Assembly (NCBI GenBank): GCA_016748015.1
Contig: JAAOMT010000436.1
Coordinates: 368,091 to 432,090 of the forward strand
Reading direction: 5' to 3'
Length of the DNA stretch: 64,000 nt
DNA from: Geosiphon pyriformis
Taxonomy: Eukaryota > Glomeromycota > Glomeromycetes > Archaeosporales > Geosiphonaceae
In this document: in pieces, positions 46,667 to 58,465 of the stretch
How positions within the stretch are numbered: position 1 is the first letter of the stretch
How the letters are laid out: each line of letters starts with the position of its first letter
The notes under the pieces: generated by a model
Told to the model about the DNA's origin: nothing
The model's input: the letters and a program-made list of their open reading frames with translations, nothing else
The model's database searches: none
Position numbers and translations under genes: made by a program

Positions 46667-49600
46667 GCATCTCCAATTGTCACACTGTTCAATTGGTGAT
46701 AGTCAACACAAAATCTGATTTTTCCATTTTTTTTTTTGACAAGGACTACTGGTGAGGCCCAAGGACTTCTTGATGGTTGAATCAATCCATTATTAAGCAT
46801 TCTCTGGACTTCTTCTCTAATGAATTGATGACTGACAGATGGCACTCTGTAAGCTTGCTGACGTTTTGGTGAAGCATCCTCTGTATGGATCTGATGTTGA
46901 ACAATATCCGTTTTTCCCAAGTTATTGTTGTTTTTTGCAAATATATCTGCAAATTCAGCTATCAATTGTTTCAATTGTCTTTGTTGTTAAGGTTCTAAGG
47001 GATCCATGTTAATATGAGAGAGTTTTTCTTTCAAAAGATGGTAGTTTTCAATGGTAAGAATGATATTTGGATTTGGAAGTAGAGTATGCCTTACAATTTC
47101 GATAAAATTAGAGACAATTTGAGGGTTTTCATCTTGAAAAATATTGCTGTGTATGATTCCAATCTCTAATTTGTTTAATAAGACAATAGGGTAATTATTG
47201 GAGTTGTAGAATGTAACTCAAAATTTTTTCATTCCTTTGGAAATATAAACATTTGGAATTGAGATTTCATGCTTCAAACAGATTTGTTCATTGGATTCAA
47301 AGATTTATTGGGTAGTAGTGGGTTTTGAGCAAGTGTAAATTTCATAATGTTCTTCAAAAGATGAAATGGTAATTGGTTGGGGAAGTTGAAAAATCTGGTA
47401 AGATTCATTTTGTGTATTAAGAGCTATGTTTACTGGAACTGTAAATCATTCAGTTGAACCAAAACCTTGAGTTCCTCTTTCACTTTTTCCCAATTGTTCT
47501 CTGTTGTTTACTGATTGTAAACCTGAAATGTTGATTAAGAGTAAGTAAATTGCTTGAACAATTTTTTCAGCATGTTCAATTTTGAATGGTTTGTCTGTCT
47601 CATTTTGTAACATGATAGTAATGTTTCCAATATATCCTGCATCTATAACCCCTTCTCTAATATTGATTCCTTTGCTTGCTAATGATGATCTGGAGGCAAT
47701 TTGAACCATTGCTCTTGGTGGTATTTCAAGAGCAATTTTGAGATTGATTTTTGTCAAGAACTTTGGTTGGAGAACCAAATTATCTTTTCCTGGGTATTTT
47801 AGATTATATCCAGCATCAATTTCGTGTGCTTTTTCTGGTCTGATTCCTTGGCCATGGTTGTCAAAATATTTAAGTTGTAGAGGTGGTTGCTTTTCAAGAA
47901 GATAGATGACAGTGGTTGGTAGTTTTTCTACTAGTTTAGATACTCCAAATTCGATTTCATTTTTATCATTCTCATCTGGCAGAGGAATGCTAAGAGCATA
48001 ACATTCTAAACACCATTGGTCATCACAAGGCATAACATATTCTTCACACAATTGAATGTTTATTTGCTCTAATCATTGAATTTGAGCTTCTTTGGTCGGA
48101 TATGTGTGGCTTGCAATTTGGTAATAGGTTTCTACTTCATCTTCATAATCAAATCCAGCTAATTCTATGGTATACTCAATATATTCAGCTTCTTTCATTT
48201 GGCAGATATCTTCTTGAGTGGCTCCATTGATCAATGTCATTGCTAGATCAAAAATCATTTCAGCATCATGAAGGTAGTGGTAAAGTTTATTGAGAGCACT
48301 GTTGTATGCTGCATCAAATGGTGTTCCTCTTCTAACTTTTTCCGAAATTGATAGAGCATATTGACAGGTTTGATCATATACTCCTCTTCTCATTGCTACA
48401 TTAATCCAATTGCATTCTTCTGATAGCCTTTCTCCACAAGTAAGACAAGGAGTTTTGTTCCATTTTCTACTTCTCTTTGGGGATTCAAATTGTTCTCTAT
48501 GGCATGCCTTGCAGAAGTAGCAAGTGGAAGTTTTGTATTTCTCTTCTGAGAAAATACAGGCTCCCATAGATGAAAGCTTCTTTTTGCAATCTTTGCATTT
48601 TAGTGGAATGTATGGTGGTTTTTTTCGTAGTTCTGGTGTAAAATATCTAACTTTCTTCCATCCTCTTGATTCTTCTAAATCTCTTGTTCTGTTTCCTCAA
48701 CCCAATTGGATAGTAATCCAAGAGCCATGTAGGTTTCAATGAGTGGCATTTCTTTCTCTTTTTCAAATTCAAATAATAAAGCTTTTTCTGATTGTTTGTT
48801 AAAGATACCACAGGTTGCAAGTACTATGGTATATTGTCCTTGGTATAAGATTTTAAGTTCTTAAGTTTCCCAGTTCAGGTTTGCATTGGCCTTGAGAAGC
48901 CAATCATTTCCGACTAGAGCTTGGTATTGGGGTGCATCCATAACAAGAACTTTAACTGGAATGATGATTCCATCAATTGTAAAGAGGAAATCATCAATTT
49001 CTCCTACTGGAGTCTTCTTTATACCATCAGCTGTGACAATAACTGTTTGAGCTGGTCTATCTACATTTTGTTTGAATTGTTGCATCAGTTGGTAAGTGAT
49101 GATACTTCCAGCCGATTTACTATCTAAGATTAAGCGAATGGGTTTTCCTTCCACTATAGCTTCTGTGTACATAGCAGTAATTGCTTTCTGTTCATTAACT
49201 ACTGCATTACTAAGCAGAAATGGTGATTCATTTGCTTTAAATTCAAATGGAAATATATCTAACAGATTGGCATTTTGGGCAATTTGAGCTGGTGGAATGG
49301 TGTGGTTGAAAGGGTTTGATCTTGGTGCTGCAACTTTACCTTCAGAAAGTGCAGTTTGTTGAAAATCCAATTCCTCTGGTATTGTAAGATAACTGGGTTG
49401 AGTGTGATAGTGATTGGGTCTTTGCTGACCAGAATTTCGGGGAACCAACTGGTTATTTGGATTGATTCTGTTGTTGTTGTTACTCTGCAATTGATTTTGG
49501 GGTGTAAATTGGTTATGTTGAACCAATCTTCTTGTTAGTACTTGATATTGTTAAATGAGTAGTGTCTGATATGGCTAAATTAGTAAAGGTTGCTAATATT

Positions 49601-51254
49601 GTTGCTGCATTGATTGTGGAGCTGGTGGATAGTAACTGTTTTGATTTTGTGGTCTTGGTAAATAATAGGTTGGTGGTGGAGATTGGTAATAAAATTGTTG
49701 TGGTAAAGAGTAACGTTGATTACTCCTGTTTTGTTGGTCTCTTTGTAATTTCCTACAATCTCGTTTCCAGTGTTCTAGAATTCCACAATAATGACAATTT
49801 TGAGGTTGGTTGTTGAATGGTGATCCAAAATTGTTTTGGTTGTGTCATTGTGGGGGTTGATATCTTTGTGGTTGTTGTTGCTATTGTTGTTGGTTTGTGA
49901 AGTAGCTTTCAACCTTTTTTGTGAGTTGATCTATCTTCTCTTCAGCTGCTGAACTGGTTTCTCCAATTGCAAGGTTTACAAGCTTGGTGTAATTTGCTTC
50001 TTCTGTTGCTATTTCATAGCTCTTTGCATGTCTAATAGCAGTTGCTAAGTCTGCTAGAGCATGTGAATGGACTTTTTTAATTAGTTTGTCTTTTAACCCT
50101 GCTAAAAACTGATCCAGAATTTGAGCATCAGAATAATAGTCATTGGTTTCCAATTGTCAGATTCATCTGAGAAGTTTGTTAAATATTCCAAAATAGGTCA
50201 TAACAGTTTCAGATGTTTCTTGTTTGATATTGCAAAAACAGTTTCTGAGAGTGATAGAGGTATTATTGTCAGTGAATTGTTGTAAAAAAGCATTTTTGAA
50301 TGCTTGCCAATTTTCAAATGGTTCTTCTAAATTTTCAAATCATTCTCCTGCTGTTCCTTAGAGAAAGTAGAGAATTGCTTTAAGCATTCTTGCTGCAATC
50401 CAACCATTTACATTTCCTGCTTTTTGAACTTTGTCAAGCCATTCTTGAGGACTGGTATCATTGTTTTCACCAGTGAATTCTGGAATTTTTGCAATGTAAG
50501 CAGTTGTCATTTCTTTTTTGTTTCCTGTGATTTCTTCTGGTTCTGATTCAGTTTCTTCACTTTCCAAGCTTTTTGAATAATTACTTTCGTTTTCCTGTAA
50601 GTAATCAATGATATTGGCACTTGTTAATATTGGTTCTTATTGTTGAGTAGGATTTCTAGGTGACTGAAAATCTTCTGGTCTGGAGAAACAGTTAAGTAGT
50701 AAACTTGGTGTTTGTAGTTGAACAAGTGAAATTAGAAATGATGTAATAGAAAGTGGTAATTTAACACTGGTTCCTTGTTCAGGTGTTTGCAAGTGTTTGA
50801 CAGTTGTCTTTAATAGTATTGGAGTGTTTGAAGTGATTCTTGAATATTGTTTCACTTTTTGTTTGTCTTTGTTGCTTGTCTCTGTTTTTGATTTAAAGTT
50901 AAAAGAGTATTTGGGCTGTACTGGGTATTTTTCTTTACAGTACTCAATAATATTAAAATTAAGTTCTTGGAAGTAAGTAGCAAGTGTTTCACTGTTCAGG
51001 TTTTCTGTTTCCAATTGTGAATAGTGCACTAAATTATTGTAGAGGTTGCTTCTAACTTCTGAAATATTGTAGTTTCCAAAAAGATAATTGTTAATGCAAT
51101 TTTCAATATATTGGTATACTGATTTCTTAAAAACTTCAATTCCGTCTAGAATGTTGAATCTTTGCTTGCAGTGGGTGTAAATTGACTGATGATACTCTAG
51201 AGTTGTTGTGTCTGGTGTGGTCACCACTTTGAATTTGTTGTTACTGTGTTATTT

Positions 51255-51272
51255 CTGTGAGAAAGCACCAAA
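51255..51272 (-). other. Element C primer-binding-site region
   Basis: Minus strand TTTGGTGCTTTCTCACA directly inside the 5' LTR. It shares the first nine bases with the A/B/D family although the LTRs are different. Confidence 0.5.
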
Positions 51273-52285
51273 TATTACTGGAGGTTTTTGGTCTCTTTTC
51301 TTAAATATTGTAAATGTTTGTTGATTGCAAATTCACGTTTTCTAGAAGTAGTTAAACCTCCAATAACTGAATTTATCTTCAAATTATCTTTTATAATTTG
51401 AACTTGCTGGGCTTATAAGTAGAATGGCCAATTCCTTGCCAGTTACTTTATGTAGTTATATTGTAGTAAACATCAACTCTTTCCCAGGAATTGTTTGTCT
51501 GGAAGTTCACTAAAAATGTGTAGTTACTTTGCTGTGAAATTCAACTCTTCTACAGGAATCTCGTCTGTAGGCTACTTTAATAATTATAATAAGAAAATAA
51601 AAGAAATATAAAAGAAATGTAAAAGAAATTGAATTCTGTTAAAGGAAACGTTTTCTATCCAGACCTGGAATCACTAACAGTTTACTGAAATTGGTAGCTA
51701 ATCAATTTCAAAACATTAGTTGGGTTTTGGGGATTTTCCAAGTGCAATAATTAAAGAATTTGGTTTTTTGAATTATTTGATATTTATTTTTTTTTGTGTG
51801 TGTAGGAATGGTTCTAAGTGATAAATCTAAAGTAAGATACATTTTCTTGAAAAGAAAAGCTCTTCTTTTATACAACTTGTTGTAGTACTAGTCTATGAAC
51901 TTGCACTTTTTCTCTTTGCTCAACTTTTGGCAAACTAAAGATACATTTTGATGAACTACAAGTTATTTCGCTGAACTATTGATTAATTTGGGTGAACTAT
52001 TCATAATTTCGGCAAATTTCTATAAATTTCGGCGAATTTCTTATAAATTTCAGCCAATTTCTGTAAATTTTGGCGAATTTTTGAATGTTACAAAGTTCAG
52101 AGTATTGTGTAATTTGATCATCCTACTTTCTGTTATACTAATTGGATTATTTAATTGAATTATAATATGTGATAATTGATTAAATAATAAATGATAATTT
52201 GAAATAATATTAATATACTAATTAATTATAGGTATTATAAGGGTAATTTTCCTGCTAATTAATAGCTAAAATTCTACTGGTAACA
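51273..52285 (-). repeat. Element C 5' LTR
   Basis: Plus-strand ends TATTACTGGAGG and CTGGTAACA. Same length as the 3' LTR (1013). Differences from it are nearly all A/G or C/T. Confidence 0.9.
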
Positions 52286-55200
52286 ACATGTATTAGCTGA
52301 AGGTCTGCTGGTAAAACTGGCAGCTATGTGCAAGTCAGGGTGCCATACCAAAGACAAATGGAGCCAATCAACCTCAGAAAGCAAACTGCCTGCCAAAAAC
52401 TTGGAACCAGAGCCAACCTCCCAGCATACATGACAAACTGAGTAATAAATATCACAGACAAAATGTCTGAAATTGCCAAAAACAACACCACCATCAGCCA
52501 GCATGAAGCATTTACCCAAGTAAGAAGGAAGATACCACCCAGAGAAAGAAGCATCACCAGCTATTACATCTGCACACTCATTTCCTAAAACACCAGAGTG
52601 ACCTTTAACTTTATGTCAACTGACCCTTAAATTTTTACTGCAAATAACATTGAAAATATGACAATGTTTAACCCAATACTGATTATAAAAGTCAGGGCAC
52701 ACCAGATCCAATTCTGATCTACAGACATTCAAAGCAGATTGACTATCTGAGAACAATTTAACAGAGCTCAGCAAGGGAATACACTCCAGAATTAGCGCTA
52801 TAGTCTGCAATTCTGCTAAAGTTGATGACATCAAACCTGACATACCAATACTCAAACCCACATCAATGTCTTCGAAAAAGGTGGCAGTGCTAGCTCTACA
52901 TCCAACTGTGTCCAAATTACTAAGGAACTTATTAGTATACACTGACAAACTGTCAGTATGAACTTGTGAGAAACAATCACAGACAAAAACAAAATCACAA
53001 GATTCAAAAATGTTCAAAGAACCAACACTGGTCAAAACTGAAGGATGAATAAAAGAGGAACTTCTAACATTGAGAAATGCAACAGAGAGCTTGAACCACT
53101 TAGGAACAGAGCCACAGGGGTCTAATCTCTTCCAATGCTTGAAAGTGTGCCAATCAAAGACAGAACCATAATGATCATGAAGTTAATCCACAAAGGCAAT
53201 ACTATACTGCTGGAGAGAGGAAGAGAACTTGAGAAATTGGAATTTACCCAAAATGTTTGACATAGGGACCCCACCATAAAACCAAAAGGAATTGGCCAAA
53301 AAGCCACCCAGGAACAAATTGCAATTAAAAAGAATGTGAACCATGCCCACCAGAAAATTATTGGAAGCACTGACATGAATATGAATGAGAGAGCTTAATA
53401 GATGAACAGAATGCCAGTACTGAACTTGCAAGTCATGGGATCTGTAAGAGAATAAACAACTCAGAATACCACCAGAGTTTGCAAAACTAATTAAAGAGAC
53501 CACTTTGCCTTCAGACTGGACTTGAAAAAAAGTCTTCAAACCATAAAAGGATGAGTGATAAATTGTATCACTAGGAAAATCAAGTCGCAAGCCAGATTTA
53601 AGCTTCAAGCTCCTTTGAATCATAGCATCCCACTTGTTGCATACACCAACAGGAACAAAACTGAATTGCATCCTATAACTGACTATAAGATGGAGAACTG
53701 CTAAAACTAAATACAGGAGCTGCTTATCCAAGATAGCCTTTCTCAGAACCAGATTGGTAAAAAAACGAACATTCGAATTCATCTTAGCCAAACTAGGCTT
53801 TGAGAAACCCTCAGTTGAAAGAAAATACTTAAATACCAATGAGATTCACTCTTTTTTGCAATGGAGATCAGAGATCTACTAATGAAAAGAGAAGAATTAT
53901 TGGCCCTACTGTTGATGGGAATTACCACTGTTTTGTCATTATTAATAGAAATGTCATTGATTTGAAAGAATTCACCAACAACATCGAGAATATGTTAAGT
54001 AGCCCTCCGACTACTATCAACCCAAATTGTATCATTGACAAAGGTGTCAGCAGCGAAAAAAAAAGAAAGCCCAGCCCAAGACTTAGCATGACCACTTTTG
54101 GAAACAAAATGAGAATTCAATCTATACCCACATATACTCTCTTAATGCTTGACTTTGCACAATAAAGAGTCATAAAATATGCATCACAGAAAGGGAAAAA
54201 ACATCTTTCTTTGGTCTAAACCATCATGCACATGATAGCCACCTGTTAAACCAAAATCTGTCATAATTTTGTTGGTGCAATTTTTATAAATACCACCAAA
54301 GAAATGAATAAACTTGCTGCATATTTTGATCCTGACCAAATACTTCTCAAGATATTCCCACCTAACCAAATTGTATGCTTTCCACATGTCTTGCAAAACC
54401 AGCCAAAGTTCTCAGTTTTTTTTCAAAGCATCCTCAATAACCAAACCAATAGCAAAGATGGGAGACTGAGTTGATGTACTCTTCAAAACTGAAAAATTGT
54501 TCTCATGAAAAACATTAAAAGTGCTGCAAGCCAAAGAAATCCTGTCAGACAGTATCTTGAAAAGAATTTTATGAGCTGTTTTGATTAAAACAATAGAACA
54601 GGTATTTGTTAGAACACCCTCCCACTCATATGGTTTGGGAATTATTGAGACCCAAGCTTCTTTCCAAGGGCTGAGCACAGATTTATTAGACAAACAAGAG
54701 TTTAAAAGCACCAAAAGCATATTCAAAACTGACTTATTACAGTATTTTCAAAGCTCATTCAACACACCTGAAAGACCAGCAGCTTTGTTATCAGGTAGAT
54801 TAGAAACCACATTAACCAACTCATCAAATTTAATTAAACACATGACCCCAGAAAAAGCCTCATCAAAAACATACTTCAATGGTTGATATTGGCAGTGCCA
54901 TTCACCAGAGACATCATCTACCACCCCATGCTTTCTAGTTCAACTCTCCATGATCACATCCACCTTAGCTTTAACCAAATCAAATTCCAAAATCAGATTG
55001 TTATTAACCACCAGATGATCAAGTGCCACTTTGCAAAAGGGACATTCTAGCACACTTCTAATTGTATGACTCTTATTAATCTCAAAGCTCTCCATTCTTT
55101 TATCAATAGCTGATCTGATGTTCATCTCCTTAACCCTCAAAGATTTAGCAAGCTTGGTGGCCTGATAAGACTTTCTAGCACCAAAGAGAACAGAGCAGAC

Positions 55201-56385
55201 ATGATCAAAACCAGTGCCAGAGTTTACAATACCCTGAACAACTGAAGTCTTAACATTGTCCAAAAAACTCCAGCATCTCATAAGAGAATCAAAAATTACA
55301 ATACTTTTTTCATGAGAGGTTTTAACAATCTTGGAAACCAAAAGCTCCAACCTGTGAAACCTTGAAGATTTTTTGGTGAAAACATCATCAAAGTCTTTGA
55401 ATTATTTCTTCTTAAACATTTCATTAGCCGACAGAACCATTATTTTGCAAATGATATCTCATATTGCATCCAGATCTAAAAATCTTGCAGAGGCAATAAA
55501 CACATTTGAGAATATTGCAGCATTGGCTGATGTAACACCTTTGAAATTGTTCTATTTACCTTTATCAGCATCTTTGAACTCGAACTTCCACCAATCTCTA
55601 TTCACTTGTTTGTAAAGAGAATTCAACTGCTCGTCCAAAAGTCCACCCAAACCCACAGACATAAAAACCACCTGATAATCAGTATCAAAAAATTCACCAA
55701 CATCAGACACCTTGTAAACTACCACAGTATTGACCAAGTTCGAAAAAATGAACAAAAAATTGATAGTCCTAGCCACATCTTGAGAGTTAGCCCATGTGGA
55801 CTTTTTAATGTAAAAACTTCCACTCAAAGAATTAACCAAACCAAGATCTAGACATTTTCTGTAACTAGCACACTTTCAGGAGCCATCTTCATTGAAGTTG
55901 CCACCCAAAACCACAAAAGAAGATTTATTAACTACCTTAGCTATCATAAAATTAATATTATTAGATTGAGAGAAACAAACAGCCAAAAATGCCCCAGCAT
56001 AAAGCCCCAAAATTGACACAGAAAGTTTATTTTTGAATAACAACTTGACTGAAAGAAGCTGACCAGGCACCTCAGAAATTCTACTAACATAATGAGCTAG
56101 AAAAGTGTTCATAATAATCATGATTCTAGCACCAAAAAAGCTCTTGTCCAACCCAGATGAAAAAACTTTGACACCATTGAACTTATCCCTAATTCAAGGC
56201 CTGTTGCTAGACCTCAGCTTAGTCTCTGTAATTATCAAAACCAAATTCCCTGAATCTCTATGCCAACAAATAATGTCCTCCTGCTTGGCAGAGACATTGA
56301 TACCACAAAAATTACACATTGCAAATTTCCACATGAAGTCACTCATTGGAAAGCAAGAGAAATTGACGAACCTAATTCCAAGCAC
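52286..56385 (-). pseudogene. LINE segment 1 of 3: ORF2 (endonuclease, RT, RNase H)
   Basis: ORF2 of a non-LTR retrotransposon on the minus strand, overlapping the end of ORF1 by about 40 bases. Order: APE-type endonuclease (IITETKL near 56230, LGGNFNEDGS near 55880); linker with CPFCKVALDH (about 55040); RT from about 54830 (NKAAGLSG; SPIFAIGLVIEDALKK; IMTDFGLTGGYHVHDGLDQ), catalytic box reading FVNDTIW near 54030 where FVDD/YVDD is expected; RNase H about 53000-52620 (VYTNKFLSN for YTDGSLSN, LAELQTIALILE and LFSDSQSALN kept). Further blocks run to the C junction at 52286. Several stops and frameshifts and two catalytic Asp-to-Asn changes show it is dead. Continues at 32126. Confidence 0.85.
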
Positions 56386-58301
56386 AAATGATCCAATCTT
56401 TCCAAAACAGATTCAACTGACACCTTCAAAACCACTATTTTGAACTCTAATCTACCAACTTTAGTGGTTAAAACTTTAGAACTACTTGTACTTAGGTTAA
56501 TAACTAAATTAGCAACAACTGAAAAAGAGGAAGAAAGAGATACTGCTGTATCATCAATAGCCATATCTGAGTCCACATTAATTGTAACAGATGTAATAAC
56601 AACTGAATGAGATACATGAGGACTGAACACCAGAGGCACCAATTTCACAAAACTCAATTTTTTCAAAATATCTGAAACCTGGTCTGCTAAAAGCTCCAAA
56701 AAGCATTCCAGAAAAGCCAATTAATCAACCAAACAGAAACCACCAAGAGATTTAGAAACCAATGGGACAAGTTTTGCATTTGAAGATAAGCCAACACCAG
56801 AAGAAATCGACGAAACCACATGAGAAAAAGAACCACCAGCCATCTGGGCCCAAGTTTTCCCATTGAAAGAAACTGGGCGAACAATTGGTGTATGCTTCTT
56901 CTTATATATGTTTGGCAAACGGACCCAATCCTGAAGAGTTATTAACCACTTATCATAAACACCAGAATTCCCACCCAATAAACACTCTGTAGAGATATGA
57001 TCAAACTGTTTGCAATAAACACAACGGGCCAAAGAAAGACCAGTCCAGTGCAAATTTACACTCTTAAACACTGGAATAGAACCAATAGTAGCCAATTTAG
57101 ATGTCTCATCAACAAAACACACAATCATATATCTATCATGCACATATGAGCTGGGATTATGGCCAATAAAGCAAGTCTTTCTATCATACAATTCCAACAA
57201 ATCAGAAAAATTATGAGCCATCATATCAACTAAAAGAGTATAAAGCAATGTCTAATAATAATCTCTCACTATCCACAATTTCTTGTTATTTACTGCCAAT
57301 GCAACATTAACAGAATCTTTACCCATGAAAACTAACCATTTAGAAGCAACCAAGCCAGCCACATCTGATGAATTAAATTCTATTAAAGCTTTTTGCCAAA
57401 GCCCAATCAGTTGTATCCTAATCGAAATCACCTGACCAAATTTAGAAAATACTGACTCAATCACTGATCTGGAAAGATCCACTAGGATCTTCTTGACAAT
57501 CATCTCTTAATTTAAATGGCTGTTTACTTTCCTCAAACCATTATTAACAAAAATTTTCTCACAAATTGCCAATTTTTTTGTCTTTTTCATATTAAACTCA
57601 GATGTAAATGAAGCTCTGATGATCTCTGAGAATTTTGAGGGAGTTAACACTCCCCCAAAACCATCAATTTGATAGAAAATTTTTTTAATTGCAATTAACT
57701 TATCATTATTTGTTTTTCTAGGCACAACAAACAACTCAATATCTAATGCGAATAATTTTACTGGCTCAAAGCTCCTTTTTTCCAGAACACATGATTTAAC
57801 AAGTGGCAACAGATTGGACTCAACAAATCTAGACTTAGGAAGCACTATTTCAGTGTTGTCGTTACTCAAGTTTTTGAAGAATGGTGTTTTTGGCAGCTGT
57901 TCTAAGACATAGGTTCTCATATGCATTTTCTTAGGAGTTGTATCATCCACCATATTATTAGTCTTAGAAGTATTGGAGTTCATGTAACTCATCTCTTCAG
58001 CCACTATGTTGTTTATGTTCCCAACATTGGATATTCTACTAATGCTGATATCTTTACTCTCCATCTCACTACCCTAAGACATCTTACATTCATCACAATC
58101 ACTCTGTAAAACGTGGCCAGGAAGAGGTCTGACCAATGAATCTATCACCATGCCAGTAACATCTGGTTTTTTTGATTTCTTATAAGAGGGACCCCAAGAG
58201 TACACACTCTCAACATGCGCTTTTTTTTTAGCAACAGCCCAGGATCTCAATCCAGCTGAACCAGAACCAGAACCATCAGCAAAAGAGCCTACTGGATCCA
58301 T
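56343..58301 (-). pseudogene. LINE ORF1 (nucleic-acid-binding, zinc knuckle)
   Basis: One frame from ATG 58301 (MDPVGSFADGSGSGSAG) to 56343, broken by stops near 58075, 57505, 57250 and 56721 (TAG/TAA). It has a Ser/Lys-rich N terminus, an RRM-like half (ISIRIQLIGLWQKALIEFNS...GLVASKWLVFMGKDSVNVAL, about 57430-57280) and a CCHC knuckle CVYCKQFDHISTEC (about 57030-56990). The C-terminal third is Ser/Val-rich and ends in a leucine-rich helix (LEFKIVVLKVSVESVLERLD). Its role in the family would be RNA binding in the LINE ribonucleoprotein. Confidence 0.75.
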
Positions 58302-58456
58302 TGCAACAAAATTGAGTATGTTGGAAAAAATAACTAAAGGTAGCAAGGGGGAAGAAAAAAGAAAAAGCTATATTTTCGGCAGTACAAAAACTCTTATTAT
58401 GATCAGGGGATTGACAAGAGAAAGAAAAGAAATTATATTTACACTTAATTTTTATT
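58302..58456 (-). other. LINE 5' UTR (proposed)
   Basis: Pyrimidine-rich on the minus strand between the ORF1 ATG and the word ATGCTATTT (58457-58465), which is shared with the 3' end of the LINE at 17109-17117. If that word is the target duplication, the LINE 5' end is at about 58456. The border is inferred. Confidence 0.4.
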
Positions 58457-58465
58457 ATGCTATTT

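Larger units (their letters stand above)
33972..51227 (-). pseudogene. Element C gag-pol, split by element D in RT
   Basis: First conserved codon is GTG at 51227. Domains on the minus strand: Gag (51227 to about 49600) with intact zinc knuckle CHYCGILEHWKRDC (49795-49754); protease 49526-48861 with LILDSK (Gly of the DSG triad changed); cysteine-rich module about 48620-47960 (CKDC, CKAC, CLTC, then CDDQWCLEC); dUTPase about 47870-47449; RT from 46974 into the D insertion and on from 36484, with YLDD present (near 36220); RNase H about 36000-35400; integrase 35321-34240, in which the second catalytic position reads LLSNQ (Asp to Asn) while IDLV and LVERFNRT are kept; GPY/F-like tail to a TAA at 33972. 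Gag-PR and the rest are one frame apart, so there is one indel (or a recoding site) between 48861 and 48600. A few stops, e.g. TGA for Trp in Gag. Confidence 0.8.
32127..52285 (-). mobile_element. Element C: Ty3-like LTR element with dUTPase, carrying element D
   Basis: LTRs 32127-33139 and 51273-52285, both 1013 bases. Flanks are ACAT on each side (32123-32126 and 52286-52289), a clear 4-bp target duplication in LINE ORF2. Without D the element is about 10 kb. It is a distinct family from A/B/D/E/F (different LTR and Gag) but shares the same domain order. About 23 differences between its LTRs in the first 440 bases aligned by eye, nearly all transitions. Confidence 0.9.

Noticed and set aside
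53839-54165. 108-codon plus-strand open frame
   Set aside because: It is antisense to the LINE RT box (FVNDTIW) and so a shadow frame.
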